From contig NC_086247.1 of assembly GCF_021018805.1 (NCBI RefSeq), positions 118,579,094-118,643,093 on the forward strand: a DNA stretch of 64,000 nt. Direction: 5' to 3'. Under the pieces are notes generated by a model. The model saw only the letters and a list, made by a program, of their open reading frames with translations, ran no database searches and had not been told where the DNA came from. Below, one piece after another: positions 1 to 12,884 of this stretch. Both the position numbers and the translations under genes were made by a program. How positions within the stretch are numbered: position 1 is the first letter of the stretch; each line of letters opens with the position of its first letter. This DNA comes from Prinia subflava. Its lineage: Eukaryota; Chordata; Aves; Passeriformes; Cisticolidae.

Positions 1-756
1 AGAAAACTCAGCAACAAGAACTGATTTAGAACATCAAAATTTCTTAAATAGTTTCCAGAGACTGTGAAAAGAACAAAAGCTGACAGGACAGATCACTGAT
101 GAAACACATAACTCATCTGACAAACTAAATGGGGCAAATGATGAACAAAACACCACAAGGCCAAGTCTAAGACTTTACTTTTAATATAGCAAAAACCTGT
201 GTTATGTTTTTATTACGAAAATATTGCCTACTTAAAAGAATACTATAGATATTCTGAAATGTTTTGTCATTTCAGAAAAACTGATCTAAGTATCTTCCTT
301 GGCTCCCCTTTCATAATCTATATCTGTCTGTGGTTTATCAATGATTCCCAGTTTCTATTTACAGAAATAGTCAGGAATTACGGAAGGTTATCAGAGGTAA
401 CTTCATAATGTGTAACCCTGCCTGTTCTCACAGATGTAAATTAGAACAGAGGTTTTTCAAAACTTTTAAATTCATTAATTCCAAAGGAGTGAGAACCCTT
501 ATATACACTAACTACAATATCACTTTAAGTCCACTGTAAGCACAAGTGCTGTCAGAAAATCACAATAACCATATTTCCATATAAACATCCAATTTCAGTC
601 CCTTACTGAACAAAAAGTTTTAAGATTTATGTTGTATCCAAAATGCTTGAAGAAGGCAATGTGAGTTTTGCCGTACAAATTGGTCTAAAAAGACACCCCC
701 CTTTACCTCAAAAAAAAAAAAAAAAAAAGGCAAATCTGACAGGTAATTTCATTTAC

Positions 757-898
757 CTCAGTGTGAATCCAGTGGGCAGGAGGATGAGCAGTGTGCTTTA
801 CTGCCAGCTCGAGTATTCCTTCTCGTTCTAACAGGCCAGGGCTTGAACATATTGAGAATCCCCCAACCACAGATACTCCAGGAATAAAGAAATCGACC
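757..898 (-). CDS. OXNAD1: OXNAD1 coding exon 4
   Basis: A 142-nt exon between acceptor TGTTTTTAG and donor GTAAAT. It encodes 47 codons (103-149) with [18 protein letters not shown] at its start, the FAD-contacting strand, and L-E-L-A-V-K-H-T further on. It ends in phase 0. Nothing resembling the next exon (the Gly-rich NAD-binding loop) was seen between 1 and 756. Confidence 0.93.
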
Positions 899-3800
899 CT
901 AAAAACAGATCAGACACGAAAAGTTTAAAAAAGAAGCCAACAACCCCAAACATAGACAACAATAGCCAAAATAATGTGGCTGCCTTTGTTTCAATTATCT
1001 TTCCTTTACAACATCTTCATTTTTGTAATGTAACTTTTCCAAAAAGTAAGTTAACCTCAAGTAACACAATTTCCTTAGAATTATTTTCTTCTAGAACCAT
1101 GTCATCATGTTTGCTAAACTAGGTGGTTTTCAAACCATTCTGCTTTTAGCATTAGATGTTACATCTCACAACAGACCAGAATTCTAAGTGTTTTAAATAA
1201 TTTGCATATTAGAACAAAAACATCATTATAGTCTTATGGAGTAGCTTAATTCCCACTCTTTTTGGTCCCTTTGATTGGCTCTTCAATTTTCAAACATAAG
1301 ACGATTTGCATTCTAATCTTAGGGATATGACTTTATATTGAACATTTTCTTTTCCTGGGCAGCTAAAATATCTGAACTAAACCCAACAGTTTTGTAAAAA
1401 ATTTCCCATGTAAGAAGTCCACAACTGGCAGCAGAACTGCAGCTCCCTCTGGTGTCAGATATCGCCTCTTCGGGCATAGGAAATTGAACTGGAATTGAGT
1501 CCTGTTTTTTCTTTCAGCTTAAAAGTAAACCATTCATGAGTTTGTACAGATAGAAAGGTAACATGTGGCTAAGCTTCTGCAACAGCAGCCATTAGAGAGT
1601 ATGCAAGGCAAGCAATTACTATATATGAACTGTAATTCAGTCTAATAAAACTAAGGCTTTGATAAGCCTTGGTGAGGCTTCCAAATAATTATCAGAAAAA
1701 AATTACAAGTTGGTTTGTGATCTATCACCTGGACTCCTCCATGTTCCATAAATCTTTAAATGCTTCTGCTTACTACAGCACATAACAAAATCCCCATATT
1801 TCAAAATAAACGAAATATTTTTAAGTAGTGGTGCTGGTCCCCTTAGGTAACGACCGCAGTGATAAACAATGCCAAGTACTAGAGAAGCATTATTCAACTC
1901 AAGCCCGGGTTAGGCTGGCTCAGTATCAGTTAAGTGAGGATGCAACAAGAAATACAGACTGGCTTCTACTGCACAAGTATTTTCTTTAAATGGCAAGGCT
2001 GTATTCTTCACAGAGACCACAAATGCTTGAGGAAAGAGACAAACACTTTGAGTAGTTCACTCCTTTTTGGAGAAAAAATTCTTGTCTGCTTACTCCACAC
2101 AGAATTCACCCTTTGAAGAAAAAATATCTCTCAAAGAATGCATAGTGTGATATATACAATAGTGATGTAATTTTTAACTTTATGCTTATACCTTGATGGT
2201 GCATAAAGATACCTGACTGCAAAAGAACGGCCTACAACCAAAAAACTTGAGAAGGCTTATTTCAGTTTGTTCAGTTTGGGGCCCAGCTTTACTGACAGTC
2301 AGGCTCTGGGAGCTGAGAAAGGTCACTCCTGAATTGCAGCGTTTATCCTGCCAAAGAACAGCTCACGATGCTACTGAAGCTCTTTACCTCCCCCTGGTGG
2401 AAAATAATCTTACTACTCAAGATGAACCACGAAAAATTCGAGAATTTATGCTGTAAAGTCACAATTTACATTCCAGTCGAAATGTTCTCCTTGGCATGTA
2501 AGGGAAACCTTATGCATGCCTGGTGGGGAAACACACAAATATTATTGCAAAACCTACATCAAACATGGGTTTTACCTTTCCCAAATACTAATGCAGATGT
2601 ACTTTTCTTTCCCAAGTACATAACTATGAGAGATTTCACGGCACAGTTTCCTGTCCTATCGTTGACTAGCTCTGATGGCTTGTCTCAGCCATGTTAGGAA
2701 GGGTGAGAGGGCTCCTGAAGAAATGCTACCTGTGACAGCCTCAGGGAAAAGAGCAGAAGGGAAAAAAAAGAAGAAAACCCACAACAAGGAGAGGCAAAAA
2801 AAGATGTAAACCAGAGATCTCAGGGTGGTTTTTCACTTCCCTCCTTTTAAAACCCACCTAAACCATATCTTTAAGAAATGAGTAACAATTACCCATTGCT
2901 GGAGTAAGAAATCAGAAATACTAAAACCATAAAGCTACTCCTTCAAAGTATTTGTAGCATGCATATACCTCAATCCATGTTTTAGTAAATCAAAAGGTGT
3001 AACAGCAACAAGTTTCTGTCATTATTTGAAGTCAGAAAAAAACCAGTGTCTGCCAAAGTGCTTGCAAAACAAATTCACTTTTGCTTCTGAAAAACTCAAT
3101 AATTAAAACACTAAAATGTAAACATTTTAGTGACAATCTTTGGCTGTAACATCTTACTATAAGCAAATCCTAACAACTTAGCCTTTTCTGCTCAGGAAAA
3201 TGTGTTGGTTTGTACTGCTCATCAAAAAAATGCAACCCCAGTTTATAGACACAAGTACAGAGAAGTTGGTGTGTACCTTACAATAGCATCACAACACTTT
3301 CAAGGAAGAAGAAAATGAAGGAAAGTAATTATAATTAGAGCTTTCAGTTTTCAGCATGATGATTTCAAAAACATTTTTGGAGGGTAAATGTACTTTGCAA
3401 GTACTGGCAAGCAAGAATTTAATATGAGTCACTGCACATGTGCAAAAACTGCAGCAAATTACTTCACAAACAAATTATTGCTAATCAGCATCTTGTGTTC
3501 TGGTTCTAAATTTAAAAGCCAGCATATTAACACTCCATGAGTAACATATGCTGTTAATACCCTAGCAGCTATACTTTGATTTCAGCAAAACCACTTTCAG
3601 ATGGCCAAAGCCAATAAAAAGTTTAAGAACATTTAAATATCCATTGCCAAAAGCAACTACTCCTAGTTTTAAATTAATTTCTAAGAGAAAAAAAAATACT
3701 TGAGAGTATTTTAACAAGAAAGGATGACAAACATAAAAATCCACTACTTCCTTAGGAAAAAAACCCTGCAAAAATGTTTAAACAAGCAGCTAATTGTTTC

Positions 3801-6800
3801 AAAGGCTTAATAATTCAAGGTTTTTATTTTCAAATTTGCTTATTTATATTAATATATTAATCTGACCTAACAGGCTTAATTTTAAGAGTGTAAACTTCAA
3901 GGGGAAGAAATAAACCAAAACTAAGTAACTTGCAAATCACCAGTCTCAGCTCCACTGTAAAAATTACTAGTAAATAAAGACAACCTGCAGAATAAAGTGC
4001 AGTGAACTTCAAAGTACTCCTGAAAAAAAAATATAATAAACCACAGGAAAACACCAAAACAGAATAACTGAACACTTAAATATCCACTTCTGCCCTTTTA
4101 ATAGTAATATTAGCACTTTTTATAATGCCTGTTTAAAAATTATGCCAAATATCAGCTCTTTGACAGCTCATCCAATAAGAAAACATTGTATTATATAAAT
4201 AAACAACTTTTTCCAAGGCCCAAGGATCAGAGACCTTTTGACACTTTGTTATAATGGACTTCTCCTAGTAATTTCCCCCTCAAATATAGCAGAATATCTT
4301 ACCATTGTCCTGCTTTGAAAGTAAAATCCTTATTTGCAATGGCCAAACGAAGCCTTTTGACTGTCTCTGATTCATTGGTGATTCCACACACTTTTGCTTG
4401 TGTAATTACCTGGCAAAAGAAAAAGAAGCCATTGTGATATGTAGATATAATCTGCAGCAAAGGCACTCAAGAAGCCGTGCATGAAACATCCATCCCTTCC
4501 CATGTTACCCATGGCATTTCATTACCTACAGCACCAATGTTTTTCACTGAGGTGATGAAATAAAAATGGATTCTATCCCTGAAAGTGTTCAAGGGTTGAA
4601 TGGGGCCCTAAGCAACCTGATTTAGTGATGGTGTCCCTGCCCATGGCAGGGGTTGGAACTGCAGGATCTTTAAGGCCCCTTTAAGCCCAAACCATTCTGA
4701 TTCTGTGATGCACTTAAATAGTCACTGAATGGAGAACAGTGTTTGTACTTTCAGTCTGTCACTTTTTCTAAGACTATATAAAAACTTACTTTATTTCAGT
4801 TGAAGAGAACATAGCTATAAGGAGAGGTGATAGCTAGTTATCACTTATCAGATTCTTCAGACATCCATACAAGACACACAATCCTGCATCCTCCAGCGAC
4901 AAAGTAAAAAGATCTTGGATATAAAGACAAAGGACACTTGGAAAAAAATCAGCTGCAGATGAAGTCCCAGGGAGAATTCTGGATCTAGATTTATGTAAGT
5001 AATTAAATGCATTACTGAAAGATTATGCATTAATGTTACTGCATCAATAAAAGAAAACCAACAAGCTTTGTGTCACTGCATTTACCCCCTACACCCCCGT
5101 ATGACCACAGGGAAACCGAGACACAAGGTCTCATGGCTGGTTACCAGAGCAGATTTTGTTTGGCAGCCACATGGGAAGGGATGTCAGAGCCATGGCTGAT
5201 ACTACTTTTAAGGAGTTTAAAAAAAAAAAAAAAAAAGATGAAAAATGAAAAGTAGACTTTGCAAAAAGACCCATTGGGGATGAGCACCCCAATTAAATTC
5301 TTTGAGGCCCATCAGTGCACTATGAATTTTCATCCCCTCTCTACCCTTCCTTTTCAGGTTTTTTTTTGGAGTATAATTATTAACCTTTTTCCTCTACAAA
5401 GAAAGCAATGCTCTAAGTATTTTCTACACAGAGCAATACACAGATTTTACTGTTAAAAATGCTAATGTCACCACACAAGGAAATACTCAAAATACCACCA
5501 CAACTTTACCATTTCTCATTTGTCTAAGATCAAACAGAGAAAAAAAAATTAACTTTAAGCAACTATGCTGTAATTTAAAACATATGTCAGGAAATTAATT
5601 TATTCATAAAGCAACATCTGAACACATCCCCTGTCCCATTAAGCAGCAGGACATTTGCTAATTTAAAATGAAGTAGCATGGATTCCTGTTCCAGTTTAGC
5701 AGAGAGTATTAAATGAGGAATGCAGTCAGTCAAAGTTAACCAGAGGAATGCCAGATATATGACTTCAATGGTCGTTCTGATGGAGAAGTGCAGGAAAGGG
5801 ACATTAAATTTGGATCTTCTTCATTCCCTTCTTTACTCTTCAGTACACTCCTTAATTTGTTATTTGGCTGAGAGAGCTGCAAGAGTACTGGAAATTGAAT
5901 TCTTAATTGGTATAAAGTTATTTCAAAAATTAAATTTGAGTCAGGGTGATCAAAGACATTCAGCCAGTGTTTTGGACCATCACAAGGGTATCCAACTGGC
6001 CAGAGCAAGGCTGCAGTGAGAGGGAGGAGGGCACAGGATTCTGAATTTTGCAGCTGTATTTCAAGAAAGCATTAGTCACTTTTCCTTGCCCTGGTCCTTC
6101 ACATTATCACTCTTTAACAGGCAATGTTCTGTAGCATTCATACTAATGCAACACAGATTTATGATTCTTTCATCTTTTACAGGACTGAGATGGCCAAATA
6201 AGGCAATATTGGCTGAGGAAAGCCAGCTGCTGATTATATGGAATTTAAAACCAAGCAGAAGATTTAAAATAAACTGATTTTAAAGTGGTTGGAAATAAAG
6301 CAACAAAGGATAAATCAAGCATTAAAAAAAGAAACCGCATAATCCTCTGATATGCAGAGAATGTGCAGTAGCAAGAACTGAGCCTGCTCTTTCACCTATC
6401 TCATACAGCTTCCTTCTCTTCCTCATGCCTTACAGTTCCCTGTGCCAACCCTGAGCTTCCAATACCTCATAAGGATTCACTTTCCATGTATTTTTCAGGT
6501 ACTGACATTGAGCAGAGAAAGGAAGCAAGCCAAGCAATAAATATAAAAAAACTCCATGGCTGCAACACTCAAAAGTGCCATCATATTTTCCAAGTCAGAA
6601 GCAAACGAGAACATGCCTTGGTCTGTGCCTGTCTCTACATCCATTTTCTCAGCTGAACAGGATCCACCAGAGCACCTGGATGTCCACAAGCAACTCTGAT
6701 CTGTACTCAGGGAAGAGCTGGCATTAGGTGTGAACAGCTGAGGCACAGCTCTGTGGTTCCCAAAGCTGGCTCACAGCTCTGGTGACAGAACCAGGCTGCA

Positions 6801-8113
6801 TTTGTCTCTTCCATCCACAGCCCAAGTCACACAGTGCTGAATCTTCTCTTTCAGGGGTTACCTACATATCCTCTGCACCCAGCTTCCTTTTGGGGACAGT
6901 GTGACTTATTCTCCACTATAGTTAGGGAAAAACTCAGCAGAGAAGGACTCCATGTACACACACTGACAGATGTGTGGTGTGTTTGCATGTGTGTGCATCT
7001 ACTTCAGCTTAGTACAGAAAGGAAATATCTATGAAATACAAGAGCATGTTCCCCTCTGAACATTATGAAAAAGAATGCTTGCTGCTCAAAACTGAGATCC
7101 AGAATAAGCATTTCTGGATGTGATGGAGAAAAATGCACTATCTTCCTTGCATTTGTACAATTTGAATTAAAACAGATACAACTGAAGATTTTTTTACAGC
7201 TGTCTATCAACTCACCCTTCAATATGTTCTACACTTTTTGCCTTACTCCTATGTTATAAAAGTACATTTTTCACATTTGAAAATCTCAGATCTAAACCAG
7301 AAGTGTAGAAATCCATAAAAATCTGAGAAGTCTGTTTAGAGATAAGGGGTATCCACGTGCTTTCATTACTTATTATAATCCATTCATGGCCAGAAATCTA
7401 TTCAGTTTCTTGTCCAACAAAAAATAAACAGCATCATATCACTGAAAAATTTTAAAACTCATTACATTTCACCCACTAAATACACTAAATACACTAATTT
7501 TATACCAGTAACAAGTATAAAAAATTAAGAGAAAAAGAAGTAAACCAGACTCCAGTAGAAGGAAAATGGAGCCTAAGAATCGAATACTGTTATCCAATAT
7601 AATTATCTTTGCAGGAAAAAAAGAAAAAATTACTTGCATCCTAAAGAACAGAACACTAACCTCCTGTCGAAAATTATTTGCTGTCCTCTCTAGATGATCC
7701 ATTTTCCTTTTTGATTTTATTGTGCTGCAGAAAAAGCAAAGATAATTGTCATTTTGACAGCTGTGCAACTGTCCCTTACTGATACGAATTTCTATTAACA
7801 TAACAATTTACCAGTGTAATCCAGACTACAGATGACATAAATCTAAATAAGAATTAAATATAAATATATAATTGGGAGTTAAATTAAGCATTTATAGGCC
7901 TGTAGTAATTTGTCAATTTGATTTTGACAGTGTTACCATGGCATTCTCTTAAAAAAAAAAAAGGAAGTGGATAACCTACCTGTTCCCTGTGCAGTAACAA
8001 AAAGCAGAGTGTCTCAACACCCCCAGTGCAGAATGAGAGGGAAAAATTCTGCTCTGAGCACCTCTCAGTAACTGGGGAATGGTGCAACCCACATAAATAG
8101 TAGCATGAGCCAT
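757..8113 (-). CDS. OXNAD1: OXNAD1, oxidoreductase NAD-binding domain-containing protein 1 (5' part; 3' exons outside window)
   Basis: Coding exons in transcript order are 8113-7980, 7724-7661, 4409-4303 and 898-757. All junctions are GT-AG and the phases join without a break, giving 149 residues; the family is about 310 long, so the NAD-binding half lies beyond base 1. Residues 1-45 contain several Arg and no Asp or Glu, as expected of a mitochondrial targeting peptide. [14 protein letters not shown] block at 49-61 and the FAD-binding part (F-K-A-G-Q-W-V-D-F-F-I-P-G near 97-109, G-G-F-S-I-C-S at 114-120) match my memory of vertebrate OXNAD1. The start ATG has A at -3 and G at +4. The family is a predicted mitochondrial ferredoxin-reductase-like flavoprotein of unclear substrate. 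It is divergent from DPH3, so transcription probably starts in the 13.3-13.5 kb island with a non-coding first exon. Confidence 0.93.
2387..2400 (-). promoter_or_regulatory. CTCF-like motif in OXNAD1 intron 3
   Basis: The minus strand reads CCACCAGGGGGAGG, matching 13 of 14 positions of the CTCF core consensus CCASYAGRKGGCRS; the mismatch is A in place of the conserved C at position 12. This is motif similarity only; occupancy is unknown. Confidence 0.25.
4303..4409 (-). CDS. OXNAD1: OXNAD1 coding exon 3
   Basis: A 107-nt exon between acceptor TTTTGCCAG and donor GTAAGA. It encodes residues 67-101 plus two bases of Trp102. The end reads F-T-F-K-A-G-Q-W, the start of the flavin-binding beta barrel of ferredoxin-reductase-type proteins. 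It is too short and internally placed to appear as a long ORF, so it was found by reading the minus strand directly. Confidence 0.93.
4573..4712 (+). mobile_element. CR1 LINE 3' tail fragment
   Basis: This has the typical avian CR1 3' end in the plus orientation: a 'ccctgaaagtgttcaaggg' segment, then 'gcaacctgatttagtg', 'ccctgcccatggcagggg', and a terminal 'aaccattctgattctgtgatg'. It sits inside OXNAD1 intron 3, opposite to the gene. It is only about 140 bp and 5' truncated, as CR1 copies usually are. Confidence 0.88.
7661..7724 (-). CDS. OXNAD1: OXNAD1 coding exon 2
   Basis: A 64-nt exon between acceptor TTTTTCTGCAG and donor GTTAGT. It encodes 21 full codons (46-66) after completing Ser45, including the basic K-S-K-R-K motif and D-H-L-E-R-T-A, which are strongly conserved in the family. 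It ends on a codon boundary. Confidence 0.93.
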
Positions 8114-8145
8114 GATGACTAGGCAGCCTTCAGAATTACTGGATC
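7980..8145 (-). CDS. OXNAD1: OXNAD1 first coding exon (coding 8113-7980, 32-nt 5'UTR)
   Basis: The acceptor CTTTCAG lies just upstream at 8152-8146 and the donor GTAGGT follows at 7979. The coding part is 44 codons plus two bases (AG) that join the next exon to make Ser45. The reading frame stays open upstream to the acceptor, but the ATG at 8113 aligns with the known family start (M-A-x-A) and has a strong Kozak context. This exon encodes the predicted mitochondrial presequence. Confidence 0.88.
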
Positions 8146-9339
8146 CTGAAAGAAAATCATAAATACTTATTAAATGAAGCATTCAGTGTTTGACATAGTT
8201 TGTTTTCAGATATTTCCCTTAAATCAGAAAAAGCCAAAGCTCAGCTGGACCTAAAGCCAGCAACAGACATAATAATGAGAGGGAATTTTGAAAGCATGAA
8301 AGTTTCATAAACAAGTGAAAATGTGCATCCACCAAGTGAAGGGATGTTATGCCCACTTGTAAAGGTGAGGTTCTTGTTAATAGATTCCTTGATTAGAGTG
8401 AAATGACACTGAATGACCACTGTTTAGAAATGTATAATGCAGGTTTGTTTTAGAACAATTTGGTTGCAATAGAAAGGAGGCACAGAGCACTTTTGGTTAT
8501 TATCTATAAAAATGAAAAGTATAAAAGAATCACTTAAGAAAATATATAAGGGAAAGAAAGGAAGAGAAAGAAAGGATAAGAGAAGATTGTGGAGAAGAAA
8601 GATATTACCACCCATGGATACCCTGACAAGGACTGATTGTTGCAATTTCACTTAGTCAAAGCGGTGGTGGAGATTTGCTCCATCAGGGGTGAGGGAAGAC
8701 CACAAAACATAGAGTTCACTGGGTTCATTACATTCAGGTTCACATGGGAACACCCAGGTACCTCCCCTGGGGGAGTTTTAGCCTGTCTGTTCCAACCCTG
8801 TGGATCATGTGCAGTGCTCTGGTGGAAGGCCCCAGGAATGAGTCTGGGGGATCTTTGGGGTCTTTGATGGGCTGTGACACCTCTCAGCCATGGCAGGTGC
8901 CTCTCATGCTCTGACTGAGCCAGGTCTGCCCCACAGGAAGGGATGCACAGGAAAGGGATGTGAAAGAAAGGGATGTGAACAGGAGTGTCCTGACACCTTC
9001 CCTGGGAGGGGAGATTTACAGCTGGCCCAGCTGTGTAAGGGAGGGCACAGGCTTGATAAAAGCATTATCCCAGCTCAGCAGCACCTGCTCCTCACTGGCC
9101 TTTTCCCTCCTCTGGCTCACACCCAGCTCGTTGCTAACAGAGGTCAGCTTGCTGTGGTCATCCTCTGGTGGTGGGTGCTCACCTTCCCTGCACCTGAGCT
9201 GCTCTTGTGCAGATCACAGGTTTCCCACCACACACCTAAACCTGTCCTCCTGCCCGTTGGCCCAGGGGTGCAAACCTGGCCTCAGCAAAGCCCCTGTAGC
9301 TTTTCCAAGTGGGTGATTGCTGAAGTCATGAACCATCAA

Positions 9340-10390
9340 TGTTTCAGTCTCTCACAAGGGAGAGCCCTTGTCAGAGGTGACATGGAAAAGGCTGAAGTAC
9401 TCAACGTTCCTTCTGCCTCAGCCTTTACAGGCAAAGGCTGCACCTGGACCTCTGCTTGTACCAGTGGTGGTTGAGAAGGAGAGGAAATAGGAGGAGCAGG
9501 GCCAGCACCTGCTGAGGGATGCTGGATGTACTCAAATGCACAGAGCCAGATGGGTTACACTCAATGTTGCTAAGAGACACAGCTGACATGCTTGTCAGGC
9601 AACTGTCTATTACCTATGAAAAACACTTATCACACAGTCTCCAACTGACTGGGAAAAGACTTACACACATCATTTTTAAGAGGCAAAAAGCAGTGCTTAC
9701 ATCCAGTCAGCACCATCTCAGTATCTGGGAAAATGCTCAGAGCTTGTCCCCTTAGCTGGGTGAAAGCTAAGAAAGCAATGGGGAAGATATGACTCAGATT
9801 CACCAAGGGCAGATTACATTTGATAAATCTGAACAGCTCCTGTGATGAAAGGTCTGGTCACACAGCTAAGGGCACAGGATGCAACACACCTTGGGTGTCC
9901 TGGGGCTCCTGGCACCAGCCCCTGAAGCACACACACGTTAGTAAGATGACACCTGATGGATGGCTGGAGCGGCTGAAAACTTGTCTGGACAGACTGAATT
10001 GAAGACTCGATGACTTCAAGTTGCTTTACTTGTTGGCTAGAACAGTAAGAGTACCCTAGGGCTGATACAGGTCAGCTAACTAACTATCATTAACTCGGAC
10101 AATGAGACAGAAGGTGACCCAGTTCATGGCATGATGGTTGGAACTGGATGATCTTTGAGGTCCCCTCTGGGCCATTATATGATCAGCAAATTTGTGGATG
10201 ATGTTACATTATAATAGTAGAGCTCCCCTTCAAAGGGGAACTGAGAAACTGCAGGCTGGAACACAGAAATCTCATGACAAAGCTCTACACCTGGGACTGA
10301 CTTAATCCAGTGTGCACAACTGTGCTGCTCCAAGCAAGAATTCTGACTGGATGATACTCAAAAGTGCCTTCCAGTCAACACATCTGTGAT
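9340..10390 (+). mobile_element. CR1 LINE fragment, ORF2-derived, decayed
   Basis: Decayed ORF2 protein remnants can be read on the plus strand: D-M-E-K-A-E-V-L-N near 9380-9405, P-D-G-L-H-S-M-L-L-R near 9548-9577 (compare CR1 P-D-G-I-H-P-R-V-L-R), and an I-S-K-F-V-D-D-V-T-like segment near 10182-10208. They fall in different frames with gaps, so this is a dead, mosaic copy. The boundaries are approximate. Confidence 0.7.
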
Positions 10391-11472
10391 TTTAAATGCT
10401 CAAACAATATTCATGTATGAAAGATGAAACACTGACTATGCATTCCCTTTCTAGTCGTAAAGAAAAGGTTCTGGGTGGAGAATTTTATGAACTTTAATTA
10501 AGCCCGTTTGTTCACAGGTTTATTTAAAAGCACACTAATCCCTCACACTTCCATGTACTGAACATAATACATCTCTAAAGAGTAAAGAAAGTGGAAGACA
10601 CTCATATGCACTGCAGAGGAAACACAGTGTGAAGCTTCAAAACCACACACTCAAACAGCTATGACAGAGAAAGATAAACTGACATGCACAACATTCAAGG
10701 TTAGTCAGAACCTTCAAGTGTAGGAACAGGTTCATACAGAGCCAAAAGATGTTTCTCAATCCTTGTAAATCTGCCTTTATTTTTCCTAAAATGGATTAGC
10801 ATAACTCTCTATCATATATCATCACCTATCAAATTATATTTAATCCCATGACAAAGTCCACTGCTTCTTTAAAGCATTAATATTTTACTTTCATTTAAAT
10901 ATCTTTCCATGCATTGTTTTAAGGCGCGTAATTTATTTTCAAAATGTTTTTCATTTTGAATCCCGTGAAATGGCACTGATCCAGCTTGTTGATAACTAAT
11001 CAGGCCTATACTCTCTAGGCTTTCACTAACAGCTGCATTGGCTAGTCACTTAGTAATCTGCCCTGTTTGTAGCCTTTTATGAATGAAGGCAGAGCTTCCA
11101 TAAATTAGGCTGCTCAGAAATGGAACACATTTACAGTCACTACCCCAAATGACCATTTTCAAGCATAAGACATACTTCCTGCAGCTTTAAACTGTCCATA
11201 ATTTTTAATAGTTTTTTGGCATTTAATTCCACAACAGCTTGCAACTTTTAAGAACGGAATTATTTAGAAGTCTTCTACCCCCAGTGAGCAAAATTACTTC
11301 AAAGTTGTTTTTTCACAGCATTACAGAGCACTTAGAAGTGTACTTAAGTGTTTAAACAAAACACTTTAGCACTTTCTACATGAAATGTGTAGAGGCTGTT
11401 GATAACAAAAGTATTAACAATCTCATAATATTTTAGGACAACAAAATACACATCTAATGAAGAAGTCTCAGT

Positions 11473-11598
11473 CCTCTACCTTGGCATATTGTCTGTAAAA
11501 CAAAAGTGCTCAAAAATCAGTTTCTCCAATTCATGAGATCACTTTATGACCTGGAATCTTTCATATAGCATATTATGGTTATAGACATCTACATCTCC
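11473..11598 (+). repeat. Unrecognised dispersed repeat, copy A (partner at 25166-25295)
   Basis: About 126 bp aligns in the same orientation with 25166-25295. The last 79 bases, from 'gtttctc' to 'acatctacatctcc', agree at about 68 positions by eye. I do not recognise the family; it does not look like CR1 or the LTR elsewhere in this window. Confidence 0.7.
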
Positions 11599-12093
11599 AA
11601 CCAACCTGAAGTTCAATATCAATACATAATACTGGAAATAAAAGAAATGTCAGCCTAATATTTCTAGTTACAGCTGAAAGATCCTATTGATACAACAACT
11701 TTAAGGCTGAGTCTCTACCCTAAATTAGAAATAACTCTTGAACAGTAGTAGTTCAAGAAACTCACTCCATTTATACTATCATCACTTTCAAATATGAAAA
11801 ACACAATAATTTGCAATTTTTACTCTGCAATCAATAAATTCCAAAATATCTTTTAACGAGTCTTGGTTCTCCTCTACCACATACAACTGTGACTCATGCT
11901 TTTACAAAACATGAACAGCTTTTCTCCCATCTGTCACCTCTGTGATTTTTTTCACTCATCCAGCTCTTTGGCAATTCCATGAAGCACTGTGCTTCAGCTT
12001 CCCAGGTTCCTGTCAGGTGGCATGTTCTCCCTTTATTCTCATCTCACCCAAGCTGGTATAGGAATAGCCACTCCAAAAGCCCTCTTTTTTCAC

Positions 12094-12420
12094 CCAGGTT
12101 GGAAGGGAGCACAGTGGATCATTCGGTCTAACCTCCCTGCTCAAGCAGGGCCATTTGAGAGCACATGGCACAAGATTGCATTCAGATGGTTCTGGAATAT
12201 CTCCAGTGAGACTCCGAGAGAGACTCCAGTACCTCTGGGCCTGATTCCTCTTCTTCATTTTCAGGTGGAACTTCCTGTGCATCAGTTTCTGTCCATTTCC
12301 TCTTGTCCTAGTGATTGGCACCCCCAAGAAGAGCCTGGCTCCATCCTCTTGACACCCACCCTTTATATATTTACATATTCTTATAGACCCTCTTTGCTCC
12401 ACGGAGCAAAACAACAACTA
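12094..12420 (-). mobile_element. CR1 LINE fragment (antisense)
   Basis: On the plus strand this reads as the reverse complement of a CR1 3' region: 'aggttggaagggagcac', 'tcaagcagggccatttgaga', 'tggaatatctccagtgagac', 'agagcctggctccatcctct'. The terminal tail at the low-coordinate end is weak, and the limits are approximate. Confidence 0.75.
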
Positions 12421-12884
12421 CTTGTCATGACTTCTTCCTCTCCTCACTTAAAACCAACGAGCCATTCACTCTCCATCCCCTCTGATCCACTGGCCCTGGG
12501 TCTGTATCTCTTGAGAGATATATCTGCATCTCTTCCTTCCCGCATTCCCACATCACTAATCCCACATCACTATGTGAAGGGAGAACTACTTTTAGTTCAC
12601 CCGCACCACATTTAAGTGCAAATTATTAGGTAGGTTAATTCAAGAGAGTGCAGAAGGGGGCAGCAAGGGTACTTAAGCAAGCAGCACAGGAAGTCTTTTT
12701 TCAAAAGCTATCTCTCGGTAAAACACTCCTTTAGACAAACAGTCCTTCCTGTAATCATAGCAAACGAAGTTTGCCCCCTTTTCCCAGGACTGAGGGGAAC
12801 ACGGTGAGCGCTGGGAAGAGGGGGCTGGAGTGGGGAAGAGGGGACGGCAGCCTGTGCCCAGCTGGGGCAGGGCGGTACTGAGGC

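Larger units (their letters stand above)
8146..12800. other. Presumed 5' intron region of OXNAD1, no exon recognised
   Basis: Between the first coding exon of OXNAD1 and the shared CpG island no coding exon was recognised. The stretch contains CR1 fragments (9.34-10.39 kb and 12.09-12.42 kb), a short imperfect tandem of GAAAGGGATGTG at about 8938-8985, GC-rich unassigned sequence at 8.7-9.3 kb, and copy A of an unrecognised dispersed repeat at 11473-11598. Non-coding 5' exons of OXNAD1 may lie here but cannot be called by eye. Confidence 0.5.

Noticed and set aside
1..756. Search for the next OXNAD1 exon
   Set aside because: No minus-strand segment with the Gly-rich NAD-binding signature and proper splice sites was found, so the exon is presumed outside the window.
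1438..1458. Another CTCF-like core (minus strand, ACACCAGAGGGAGC) in OXNAD1 intron 3
   Set aside because: Two mismatches, including the conserved C at position 12; too weak to list as a feature.
8890..9474. 194-codon plus-strand open frame
   Set aside because: Its end reads through decayed CR1 ORF2, and the rest has low-complexity composition with no recognisable domain or splice context.
11989..12615. 208-codon plus-strand open frame
   Set aside because: It overlaps an antisense CR1 fragment; open by chance.
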